Positions 55,302-63,468 of a DNA stretch of 64,000 nt are shown one piece after another. The notes beneath the pieces are model-generated. The model had not been told where the DNA came from, searched no databases, and saw nothing but the letters and a program-made list of their open reading frames with translations. The translations under genes were made by a program, and so were the position numbers. The stretch comes from Streptomyces fructofermentans (lineage in GTDB: Bacteria > Actinomycetota > Actinomycetes > Streptomycetales > Streptomycetaceae): positions 216,001-280,000 of the forward strand of contig NZ_BMWD01000004.1 of the NCBI RefSeq assembly GCF_014651055.1. Direction: 5' to 3'. Position 1 is the first letter of the stretch. Each line of letters begins with the position of its first letter.

Positions 55302-55505
55302 GTCGTCCTCACCGCCCGTCCGGGGCGGGCAGCCTCACCACCCGTCCGAGGCGGCCGTTCTCACCACCCGTCCGAGGCGGGCAGCCTCACCGTCCGTCCG
55401 AGGCGGCCGTTCTCACCACCCGTCCGAGGCGGGCAGCCTCACCGTCCGTCCGAGGCGGCCGTTCTCACCACCCGTCCGAGGCGGGCAGCCTCACCGTCCG
55501 TCCGG
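55302..55505. repeat. 26/52-bp tandem repeat array
   Basis: The unit CGAGGCGGSCRKYCTCACC..CCGTC repeats every 26 bp, with two alternating versions giving an exact 52-bp period (anchors 55347, 55399, 55451). The last unit contains the stop codon of the alcohol dehydrogenase gene at 55491. No gene is seen in 55133-55490. Confidence 0.88.
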
Positions 55506-56594
55506 GGCGGGCGGGAACGTCACCAGCGCCCGGCCGCCCTTGCCCGCGAGCATGTTGTCGAACGCCGCCGGAATGTCCTCGAGACCGATGTGCTCCGTGA
55601 CCATGGAGCGCAGGTCCAGCCTGCCCGCGCGGACGTGGGCGGCCAGCACGGGCAGGTCGCGGGACGGGTCCGAGTTGCCGAAGACGCAGCCGGAGAGGGT
55701 CCGGCCCCAGTGGAAGATCTCCAGGGCGTTGAAGGTGACCTGCTGGTCCTTGCCGCCGATGCCGACGACCGTCGTACGCCCGCCCCGCCGCGTGGACTCC
55801 CAGGCGGTACGGATCGTGACGGCACGCCCCACGCACTCGACGGCCACGTCGACGCCCTGCTTGCCGGTGAGGCCGCGGATCTCCCGGGCCGTCGTGTCGG
55901 AGGCGACCACGTACTCGGTCGCGCCCGCCTCCCGGGCGAGGGACTCCTTCTCCGGGGACACGTCGACCGCGACGATCGTCGACGCACCGGCGATCCGGGC
56001 GGCCTGGAGGGCGGCGAGACCGACCCCGCCGACCCCGAACACGGCGACGGTCTCCCCCGGCCGTACCGCCGCCGAGTGGTGGACCGCCCCGTAGCCGGTG
56101 AGGACGGCACAGCCGAGCAGTGCCGCGTCGGCCAGCGGAATCCCGTCCGGCGCGGGCAGCACGCACCCGGCGGCCACCACGGTCTCCTCGGCGAACGCGG
56201 CGACGTTCAGGCCCGGGTACAACTCCGTCCCGTCGGAGGAGCGCCGGGCGTGCACGGTACCGGCACCCGTCAGTGCCTCGGCGCACAGCCAGACCTCCCC
56301 GAGCGAGCAGGCGTGGCAGGCTCCGCACGACGGCGCCCAGTTGAGGACCACCCCGTCCCCGGGCGCGACGTGCGTGACGCCCGGGCCGACGGAGACGACG
56401 GTGCCCGCGCCCTCGTGGCCGAGCACGGCGGGCACCGGCAGCCGCATCGTCCCGTCGGACAGCGACAGGTCGGAGTGGCAGACCCCGGCGGCGGCGAGAC
56501 GCACCCGCACCTGGCCGGGGCCGGGTTCCGGCAACTCGATCTCGGTGATCTCCAGCGGAGATCCGACGGCGGGCAGGACGGCGGCGCGGACCAT
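55491..56594 (-). CDS. Zinc-dependent alcohol dehydrogenase
   Basis: A 367-residue medium-chain dehydrogenase. Catalytic zinc ligands Cys39 and His60-Glu61 (GHEGAG), structural zinc Cys90/93/96/104 (CGACHACSLGEVWLC) and the Rossmann GVGGVG are all present. It follows the aldehyde dehydrogenase by 101 nt on the same strand, so the pair should oxidise an alcohol to the acid. The C-terminal end runs into the repeat array. Confidence 0.93.
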   Translation of the reverse strand: MVRAAVLPAVGSPLEITEIELPEPGPGQVRVRLAAAGVCHSDLSLSDGTMRLPVPAVLGHEGAGTVVSVGPGVTHVAPGDGVVLNWAPSCGACHACSLGEVWLCAEALTGAGTVHARRSSDGTELYPGLNVAAFAEETVVAAGCVLPAPDGIPLADAALLGCAVLTGYGAVHHSAAVRPGETVAVFGVGGVGLAALQAARIAGASTIVAVDVSPEKESLAREAGATEYVVASDTTAREIRGLTGKQGVDVAVECVGRAVTIRTAWESTRRGGRTTVVGIGGKDQQVTFNALEIFHWGRTLSGCVFGNSDPSRDLPVLAAHVRAGRLDLRSMVTEHIGLEDIPAAFDNMLAGKGGRALVTFPPAPDGR

Positions 56595-56610
56595 GGGCGC
56601 AGAACTCCTG

Positions 56611-56673
56611 GATCTGACGGGACTGAACAGGACTGATGGGACTGACAGGGCTGAGGGGCCTGCCGGGCCTGAG
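56611..56673. repeat. Seven 9-bp repeats (RGGACTGAY-like)
   Basis: GATCTGACG, GGACTGAAC, AGGACTGAT, GGGACTGAC, AGGGCTGAG, GGGCCTGCC and GGGCCTGAG follow one another in the gap just upstream of the alcohol dehydrogenase start. Confidence 0.75.
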
Positions 56674-56695
56674 GGGCGCGGGGCCCGCCACCCCT

Positions 56696-58084
56696 CTAGA
56701 ACTGGAGGGACTTGGTCTGGAGGTACTCGGCCAGTCCGTGCGAGCCCAGCTCGCGCCCGACTCCGGACTGCTTGTAGCCGCCGAAGGGCGCGAGCGGGTT
56801 GAAGCGCCCGCCGTTGATGTCGACCTGCCCGGTCTCCATGCGCCGCGCGAAGGCCACCGCCTGCGCCTCGTCGCCGGCCCAGACCGCGCCCGCGAGCCCG
56901 TAGACGGTGCCGTTGGCGATCCGCAGGGCGTCCTCCTCGTCCTCGTAGCGGAGGATGGACAGCACGGGTCCGAAGATCTCCTCCTGCGCGAGGGTCATCT
57001 CCGGGGTGACGTCCGCGAAGACGGTGGGGCTCACGAAGTACCCCTGCTCGCGCGGGGCCACGGGACCGCCCGCGACCAGCCGCGCCCCCTCGGCGACACC
57101 CTTCTCGATGTAGCCGCGTACGCGCTGCTGCTGCTTGGCGTTGACGACGGGGCCGATGCGGTCCGCGTACTTCGCGGCGGCCTCCCCGGCGAGCGCGACC
57201 GCCTCCTCGTACTGCGTCTCGTGGACCAGCATGCGGGTCCAGGCGCTGCACGTCTGGCCGGAGTTGGACATCACGTTGGCCACACCGACGTTGACCGCCT
57301 TGGCGAGGTCGGCACTCGGCAGGATGACGTTGGCGGACTTGCCGCCCAGTTCCAGGGCCACCCGCTTGACGGCCGCGCCGGCCGTGGCGCCGATGCGCCG
57401 CCCGACGGCGGTCGAGCCGGTGAAGGAGACCAGGTCCACTCCGGCGTGCGAGGCGAGTGCCTGGCCCGCGACCGGTCCGAGGCCGGTGACGAGGTTGAAG
57501 ACGCCTGCCGGGACGCCCGCCTCGTCGACGGCCTCGGCGAACAGCTGCGCGGTCAGCGGGGTGTCCTCGGCGGGCTTCAGCACGACCGTGCAGCCGGCCG
57601 CGAGGGCCGGGGCCACCTTGGCGACGATCTGGTGGAGCGGGTAGTTCCACGGCGTGATCGCGCCGACCACGCCGACCGGCTCCAGATGGACGGTCGAGTT
57701 CCCGACCTTCTCCTCGAAGGCGTACGAGGCGGCCAGCTCGGCGTACGAGCCGGCGACCGCGACGGGGGCCCCGACGTGCACCGCCTGCGAGAACTTCAGC
57801 GGCGAACCGAGTTCGGCGGTGACCGTGGCGGCGATCTCGTCGGCGCGGGCCACCAGGACGTCCCGGAGGGCGCCGATGCGTGCCGCGCGCTCGGCGGGCG
57901 GTGTCGCGGCCCACGCGGGGAAGGCCGCCCGGGCCGCCCGCACGGCCGCGTCGACGTCCTCGGCCGTGCCCGCCGGGACGTGCGCGAGGACCTGTTCGTC
58001 GGCCGGGTTCACGACGGCGATCGTGTCCGCCCCGGCGGCGGGGCGCCATGCGCCGTCGATGTACATGCCGTCGTGTGCCTTCAT
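56696..58084 (-). CDS. NAD(P)-dependent aldehyde dehydrogenase
   Basis: A 462-residue enzyme of the ALDH superfamily. ITPWNYPL, ELGGKSANVIL (general-base Glu), SGQTCSAW (nucleophile Cys at about 277), EEIFGPVL and NPLAPFGGYKQSGVGRELG are all intact. ATG 58084 has GGGAGG upstream; the frame's earlier GTG at 58126 lies nearer the operator. A 19-bp site matching the TetR operator at 52356 lies 68 nt before the start. Confidence 0.95.
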   Translation of the reverse strand: MKAHDGMYIDGAWRPAAGADTIAVVNPADEQVLAHVPAGTAEDVDAAVRAARAAFPAWAATPPAERAARIGALRDVLVARADEIAATVTAELGSPLKFSQAVHVGAPVAVAGSYAELAASYAFEEKVGNSTVHLEPVGVVGAITPWNYPLHQIVAKVAPALAAGCTVVLKPAEDTPLTAQLFAEAVDEAGVPAGVFNLVTGLGPVAGQALASHAGVDLVSFTGSTAVGRRIGATAGAAVKRVALELGGKSANVILPSADLAKAVNVGVANVMSNSGQTCSAWTRMLVHETQYEEAVALAGEAAAKYADRIGPVVNAKQQQRVRGYIEKGVAEGARLVAGGPVAPREQGYFVSPTVFADVTPEMTLAQEEIFGPVLSILRYEDEEDALRIANGTVYGLAGAVWAGDEAQAVAFARRMETGQVDINGGRFNPLAPFGGYKQSGVGRELGSHGLAEYLQTKSLQF

Positions 58085-58152
58085 GCGATCCTCCCGGGAA
58101 GGGGGCGGGGCGTCGTCGTCCGCCACCCGCGCCTGGCCGTCGTCCGCCCCCC

Positions 58153-58171
58153 AAACTAGCGGTGATAGTTT
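58153..58171. promoter_or_regulatory. 19-bp TetR-type operator before the aldehyde dehydrogenase
   Basis: AAACTAGCGGTGATAGTTT matches the site at 52356-52374 in 15 of 19 positions, and both are followed by a T-rich run and GCGC. It lies 6 kb away from the regulator gene. Confidence 0.65.
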
Positions 58172-58352
58172 TTGCGCGCCAGGGGCGGCCGCCGCAAGCC
58201 GGACGTGTCGCGGGTTCCGGGCCCGCCGTCCGGGGCCCGCGCGCCCCGGCGGAGGGCCCCGCGTGCGTCCTGGGCGGCGCGGGCGCGCGACCTGGACGGC
58301 CCGAAGGCACGGCCGGTCCCGGAGACATCCCGGACACGCGCCGGAGCGCCGG

Positions 58353-58520
58353 CCGGTGTCCGCCGTACGGGACCGGGTCGGCCGGTGTCCGCCGTACAGG
58401 ACCGGGTCGGCCGGTGGCCTCCGTACGGGACCGGGTCGGCCGGTGTCCTCCGTACGGGACCGGGTCGGCCGGTGTCCGCCGTACAGGACCGGGTCGGCCG
58501 GTGTCCGCCGTACGGGGCCG
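58353..58520. repeat. Nearly six tandem copies of a 29-bp repeat
   Basis: CCGGTGTCCGCCGTACGGGA... recurs at 58353, 58382, 58411, 58440, 58469 and 58498 with 1-3 changes per copy. There are no spacers between copies, so this is a tandem array and not CRISPR. It fills most of the gap between the aldehyde dehydrogenase promoter and the ABC ATPase 3' end. Confidence 0.9.
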
Positions 58521-58628
58521 CCGACCGTCGGCTGGGCGTACGGGGCCGCTCGCCGGCTGTACGGGGTCCGGCCGGGCGGGGGTCCGGCGGGCCCGGCGGG
58601 CCAGGCGCGGCCCGGGTCCCCGCCGGGC

Positions 58629-59975
58629 TCACTCCTCCAGGTCGGGCAGGCGTGCCGGGGCCGGGCAGATCCGTACGCCGCGCTGGTCGAAGACGAACAG
58701 GTGGGCGAGGTCCACGAGCAGCGGGACCTGCATGCCGTGCCGCAGCGCGTGGTCCGGCGTCGTACGGACGATCAGGTCGCCCGGCAGCCGGCCGTCGGGG
58801 GGCGGCGGGTCGTCCCGGTCGGCGCCGGTCTCCTCGGACGGGTCGAGGACCACGACGGGCCCGGCGCGCAGCCCGCCCGCGCGTCCCCGCAGCCGGCCGA
58901 TGACCCCGCCCTCCTTGCGGCGGCGCCCCGCGGACCCGGCTGCGGCACGCGGCGCCTCCAGGTCCGGCACGAGGGCGGGCCGCGAACCGGTGTTGAGGTG
59001 GACGAGGACCTCGTGCCCCTGGAACTCCACGTGCTCGACGAGCCCGCTGATCGCCACCTCGCCGGGCCGGGCGTCCGAGGGCCGGGCCAGCCGCACGGCC
59101 TCGGAACGCAGTCCGACGATCACCTCGCGCCCCTGCTGCACCCGCAGCAACTGGTGGTCAAGGCACAGGGGTTCGGGCAGGACGAGTGCCTGGCGGCCGA
59201 GGCCGATCGACATGGCTCCGTCGAGGGGCGCGAGGACGATCCCGCGCAGCAGGTTGATGCGAGGGGTGCCGATGAAAGCGGCGACGAAGACGTTCTCGGG
59301 CAGCGCGTAGACCGTGCGCGGCGTGCCGAGCTGCTGGAGGACGCCCCCGCGCAGCACCGCGACCCGGTCGCCGAGGGACATCGCCTCCCCCTGGTCGTGG
59401 GTGACGTAGACCGTGGTGACGCCGAGGGTCCGGGTGAGCTGGGCGATCTCGGCGCGCAGGTGGTTGCGGAGCTTGGCGTCGAGGTTGGAGAGCGGCTCGT
59501 CCATCAGGAACGCGGAGGGGTGCCGGGCGATCGCCCGGCCCATGGCGACCCGTTGGCGTTCGCCGCCGGAGAGCTGGTGCGGGAAGCGGTCGAGCAGGTC
59601 CGCGATGCCGAGCATCCGGGCCGTGGCCTCGACGCGCGGGCCCGGGTCGGCGTTCGGGGCCTCCAGACGCAGCGGGAAGCCGATGTTCTCCCGGCTGCTC
59701 ATGCCCGGGTAGAGCGCGTAGTTCTGGAAGACCATCGCCACGTCCCGGTCGGCGGGCGGCAGTTCGTTCGCGTAGGCGCCGTCGAGCCGCACCTCGCCCT
59801 CGGTGGGGTCCTCCAGTCCGGCGATCATCCTCAGCACGGTCGACTTGCCGCAGCCGGACGGCCCGAGGAGCACGAGGAACTCGCCGGGCGCGATGTCGAG
59901 CGACAGCCGCTCCACCACGCGCACCCCGCGCGTGTAGGACTTGCTGACCTGGTGCAGGGAGATGGCGCGTGACAT
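58629..59975 (-). CDS. Sugar-type ABC transporter ATP-binding protein (MalK/UgpC/MsiK-like)
   Basis: A 448-residue ATPase of CUT1 importers. Walker A GPSGCGKST at 38-46, the signature LSGGERQRVAMGRA, Walker B FLMDEPLSNLD and the H-loop YVTHDQ are present, followed by a TOBE regulatory domain. That domain is split by a Gly/Arg/Asp-rich insert of about 60 residues. No permease or binding protein is encoded nearby, so like MsiK it may serve importers elsewhere. No SD precedes ATG 59975. The gap to 60418 holds short 12-bp GCCTCCG repeats (60190-60250) and no gene. Confidence 0.88.
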   Translation of the reverse strand: MSRAISLHQVSKSYTRGVRVVERLSLDIAPGEFLVLLGPSGCGKSTVLRMIAGLEDPTEGEVRLDGAYANELPPADRDVAMVFQNYALYPGMSSRENIGFPLRLEAPNADPGPRVEATARMLGIADLLDRFPHQLSGGERQRVAMGRAIARHPSAFLMDEPLSNLDAKLRNHLRAEIAQLTRTLGVTTVYVTHDQGEAMSLGDRVAVLRGGVLQQLGTPRTVYALPENVFVAAFIGTPRINLLRGIVLAPLDGAMSIGLGRQALVLPEPLCLDHQLLRVQQGREVIVGLRSEAVRLARPSDARPGEVAISGLVEHVEFQGHEVLVHLNTGSRPALVPDLEAPRAAAGSAGRRRKEGGVIGRLRGRAGGLRAGPVVVLDPSEETGADRDDPPPPDGRLPGDLIVRTTPDHALRHGMQVPLLVDLAHLFVFDQRGVRICPAPARLPDLEE

Positions 59976-60418
59976 AGGGAGGTGACCCCCGGGGTCTGAC
60001 TGGGCGCTGGTGCTCCGCGGCCGGATGTCCCGCACGGTGCCGTACGGGACCCATGAGTCACGGAAGCTAACGGACCGCACACGCCCCGGGGAAGCCTTCT
60101 GGCGGGATCGGACGGCTCGAACACCGGGCCGCCTGCACGGAATTCACGCTTCCGGCAACTGCCGCCCGGCCCGGTCGGGTTCGGCCACCGCGATCCGCCT
60201 CCGCCGACGCCTCCGTGTACGCCTCCGGGTACGCCTCCGCGGACGCCTCCGCGCATCCCGCCCGACTCGCGGCCCGACCGACTCGCGGCCGGCACCCGGC
60301 CCGCGCCCCCCCGGCGTCCGCCACCCGACCCGCAACACCTCCACCGGTTCGCGCGTTCCGGCCGCGCCGAGGATTCCGTCCGCCCCACGACCCCCGCCCG
60401 AGCGCGGCCCCGCGCCCC

Positions 60419-61735
60419 CTACCGGTCCGCGGACGCCGGCCGGTCCACCGGCTCCGCCCGCGCCGCAGGTCCGACGGCTCCGACGGCCCCGGCCGCTCCG
60501 GTCACCCCGGCGGCGCCCGCCGCCTCCGCCGCCTCCGCCCGGTCCTGTCCCGCCGACGTACGCCCCTGCCGCAGCCCCAGCCCGGAGGCGACGAGCAGCA
60601 GCGCCCCGAGCAGGACGAACGGCGCGGCGACACCCGACACCCCGGCGACCAGTCCCGCGGCGGCGGGCGCGGCGACCTGGCCGAGCCGGTTGCCCGTCAG
60701 GCGCAGGGCGAGAGCCGTGGACCGGGCCCCGTCCGGGGCCGCCCGTACCACCGTGGTCATGGACAGGGGCTGTCCGACGCCCAGGCAGAAGCCGAGCAGC
60801 GCGAGGACCCCCGCGAGGGCCCCGACCGGCAGGGGCAGCGCGACCGCGGCGCACAGCAGTGCCGACAGGAGGCAGGTCCAGGTGAGCAGCGCCGCCCGCC
60901 CCAGCAGCCGCAGCATCGGAGTCATCACCAGACGGCACGCGATGGTGGCCGCCGCCCGCAGGCTCAGCAGCAGCCCGATCACGGAGGGCGCGATGCCGCG
61001 GTGCTCGCCGACCACCGGCAGGTACGCGGTGAGGATGTCGGTCGCGGACAGCACGGCGAGGCTGACGAAGATGCCGGCGGGCACGCCCCGGGTGCGCAGG
61101 ATGCGGTGGACCGGCACCCGCTCCCCCCGTTCCGCGCGGGGCCGTCGCGGCGTCCGGTGCTCGATGCGCCACAGCGGGAGGAACGAGACGGCGGCGACCG
61201 CGGCCGCCGCGAGCAGGGCGCGGGCGCTCGTGCCTGCCATGTCGGGGGCGCCGATCAGCGCGCCCGCCGCGACCGGTCCGACCAGTTGTCCGAGCGAGGC
61301 GCCGATCGTGAAGTGGCCGAAGTTCCGGTCCTGTTCACGCGGCGCGGACTGGCGGGCCACGATCGACTGCGCGCCGATCACGAACGCGAGGTGCCCGAGT
61401 CCCATGACCCCGCTCCAGGCGGCCGTCGCGGCGAGCGAGCCCGCCGTACCGCTGAAGGCGCAGCCGCCCGCGACGAGGGCGGCACCTGCGGGCAGCAGCG
61501 GGGCGCACCTGCCGTGGTCGGTACGGCGTCCGAGCGGTACGGCGGCGAACAGCGGCAGCAGCGCGTAGACACCCGCGATCACGCCGATCGCGCCCTCGTC
61601 CGCGCCCAGCGCCAGGGCCCGGTAGGAGACGGCGGGCCGGGCCATCGACACCGCCCCCTGCGCGAAGGCGAAAGCGATGACGAGGCGGAGCAGCCAGCCG
61701 CGGCTCCCGCCGGGCCGCACGGTGACGTCCTGCAT
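60419..61735 (-). CDS. MFS transporter
   Basis: A 438-residue major facilitator protein with 12 membrane helices; the A-motif-like loop reads AAVPLGRRTDHGRC. The last ~40 residues are an Ala/Gly/Val repeat tail. It lies just downstream of the CitMHS gene on the same strand (30-nt gap) and could be co-transcribed. Substrate unknown. Confidence 0.88.
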   Translation of the reverse strand: MQDVTVRPGGSRGWLLRLVIAFAFAQGAVSMARPAVSYRALALGADEGAIGVIAGVYALLPLFAAVPLGRRTDHGRCAPLLPAGAALVAGGCAFSGTAGSLAATAAWSGVMGLGHLAFVIGAQSIVARQSAPREQDRNFGHFTIGASLGQLVGPVAAGALIGAPDMAGTSARALLAAAAVAAVSFLPLWRIEHRTPRRPRAERGERVPVHRILRTRGVPAGIFVSLAVLSATDILTAYLPVVGEHRGIAPSVIGLLLSLRAAATIACRLVMTPMLRLLGRAALLTWTCLLSALLCAAVALPLPVGALAGVLALLGFCLGVGQPLSMTTVVRAAPDGARSTALALRLTGNRLGQVAAPAAAGLVAGVSGVAAPFVLLGALLLVASGLGLRQGRTSAGQDRAEAAEAAGAAGVTGAAGAVGAVGPAARAEPVDRPASADR

Positions 61736-61765
61736 CGGTCGGTCCGAACTCCCTTTCCCCGAAGG

Positions 61766-63346
61766 TCAGATGATGCCGAAGAGGATGCCCGCGGCCAGCA
61801 CGGTGAGCGAGGTGAGCGCGGCCCACTTGACCACGAACCTGGTGTGGTCGCCGAACTCGACCCCGGCCATGCCGACGAGGACGTACACCGCGGGGACGAG
61901 CGGGCTCGACATGTGCAGGGGCTGGCCGACGAGCGAGGCGCGGGCGATCTCCAGCGGCGGGACCCCGTGCGCGGCGCCGGCCTCGGCGAGGACCGGCAGG
62001 ACTCCGAAGTAGAAGCCGTCGTTCGACATGAAGTAGGTGAGCGGGAGGCTCAGTACGCCGGTGACGACGGCCATGTGCGGGCCCATGCCCTCGGGGATTC
62101 CGTCGACGAGCCACTTCGCCATGGAGTCGACCATGCCGGTGCCCTGGAGGACGCCGGTGAACACGGCGGCGGCGAAGACCATGCCGGACACGTTCAGGAC
62201 GTTGTCCGCGTGCGCGGCGAGGCGGTCCTTCTGGTCGGGGATGTGGGGGAAGTTGACCGTGAGGGCGAGCGCGGCGGCGAGCAGGAACAGGACCGGGATC
62301 GGCAGCAGTTCGGTGATCATGGCGGTCAGGAGGACCACCGTCAGCAGCGCGTTGAACCAGTACAGCCGGGGCCTCAGCGTCGGCCGGTCGGGGTCGAGCC
62401 CCTGAAGGCGTACGTCGCCCTCGGCATCCGTCGCCTCCCGGGCGCCCCCGGTCTCCCCTGCGCCCCCGGTCGGCTCCGCGCCGCTCCCGCCGGCTCCTCC
62501 GCCCGCGGTGTCCCGGTCGGTGGTACCGCCGCCGCCCGAACCGCCCGCGCCACGCGCGTCGTTCGTTTCGATCGTGTCGACCGCGGGAGCGTCGGCGCCC
62601 GCGCCGCCCGGGGCCGTGGGCGTACGTCCCGTACCGCCGGGGACTCCGGCGCCCGCGCCCACCAGGACGGCCCCGGTGGCGGGCGTCCCGGACCGGCTCC
62701 CCCCGCCGGCGAGCACGTCGTCGAGGTCCAGCACGCCGAGGCGCTTGCGCTCGCGGCGGCCGAGGACGTACGCGAGGGCGACGACGAGGACGAGTCCGAC
62801 GGCGAGCGCGGGGATCATCGGTACGAAGATGTCGCCGGCGTCGAGCTTGAGCGCGGTGGCGGCGCGGGCCGTCGGACCGCCCCAGGGCAGCGTGTTCATC
62901 ACGCCGTTGGCGGTGGCGGCGACGCCCGTCATCACGACGAGGCTCATCCCGAGGCGCTTGTAGAGCGGGTACATCGCCGAGACCGTGATCATGAACGTCG
63001 TGGAGCCGTCGCCGTCGAGCGAGACGATCGCGGCGAGCAGGGCCGTGCCGACGACGATGCGCAGCGGGTCGGCCCTGCAGAACCTCAGGATGCCCCTCAC
63101 GATCGGGTCGAAGAGGCCGACGTCGATCATGACGCCGAAGTACACGATGGCGAACATCAGCATCGCGGCGGTGGGCGCGAGGTTGCCCACCCCTTCGATG
63201 ACGTAGTCGCCGAGATGGGCCCCCTTTCCGACGAACACGCAGAAGAGTGCCGGGATCAGCACCAGCGCCGCGATCGGCGACATCTTCTTCACCATGATCA
63301 GGACCAGGAAGGTCGCGATCATGGTGAAGCCGAGGATGGTCAGCAT
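61766..63346 (-). CDS. CitMHS family metal-citrate transporter
   Basis: A 526-residue symporter for citrate complexed with a metal ion. Signatures include SLDGDGSTTFMITVSAMYPLY, MNTLPWGGPTARAA and YFMSNDGFYFGVLPVL in the two halves. Between them is a Gly/Thr/Ala-rich loop of about 90 residues (roughly 215-300), much longer than usual. The S. coelicolor equivalent SCO1710 (CitSc) was, as I recall, shown to carry Fe3+/Ca2+-citrate. A 9-bp inverted repeat lies just upstream. Confidence 0.93.
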   Translation of the reverse strand: MLTILGFTMIATFLVLIMVKKMSPIAALVLIPALFCVFVGKGAHLGDYVIEGVGNLAPTAAMLMFAIVYFGVMIDVGLFDPIVRGILRFCRADPLRIVVGTALLAAIVSLDGDGSTTFMITVSAMYPLYKRLGMSLVVMTGVAATANGVMNTLPWGGPTARAATALKLDAGDIFVPMIPALAVGLVLVVALAYVLGRRERKRLGVLDLDDVLAGGGSRSGTPATGAVLVGAGAGVPGGTGRTPTAPGGAGADAPAVDTIETNDARGAGGSGGGGTTDRDTAGGGAGGSGAEPTGGAGETGGAREATDAEGDVRLQGLDPDRPTLRPRLYWFNALLTVVLLTAMITELLPIPVLFLLAAALALTVNFPHIPDQKDRLAAHADNVLNVSGMVFAAAVFTGVLQGTGMVDSMAKWLVDGIPEGMGPHMAVVTGVLSLPLTYFMSNDGFYFGVLPVLAEAGAAHGVPPLEIARASLVGQPLHMSSPLVPAVYVLVGMAGVEFGDHTRFVVKWAALTSLTVLAAGILFGII

Positions 63347-63355
63347 GGATGGACA

Positions 63356-63411
63356 CCTAACGTTCGCCCTTGAACTCCCACCAGGGCCGGCGGTGCGAGT
63401 GACGTTAGGTC
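63356..63411. promoter_or_regulatory. Inverted repeat ACCTAACGT/ACGTTAGGT upstream of citMHS
   Basis: The 9-bp arms at 63356-63364 and 63403-63411 are exact complements with 38 bp between them, beginning 10 nt before the CitMHS start. They may be two half-sites of an activator or repressor, or a looping operator. Confidence 0.5.
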
Positions 63412-63468
63412 GGCCGCGCGAGGCTCAGCAAGACGTTGACGCGCGAGCAATAAGCGCAAAACTCCAGG

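Noticed and set aside
58353..58520. 29-bp repeats resembling a CRISPR array
   Set aside because: Copies are directly adjacent with no spacers, and no cas genes are present.
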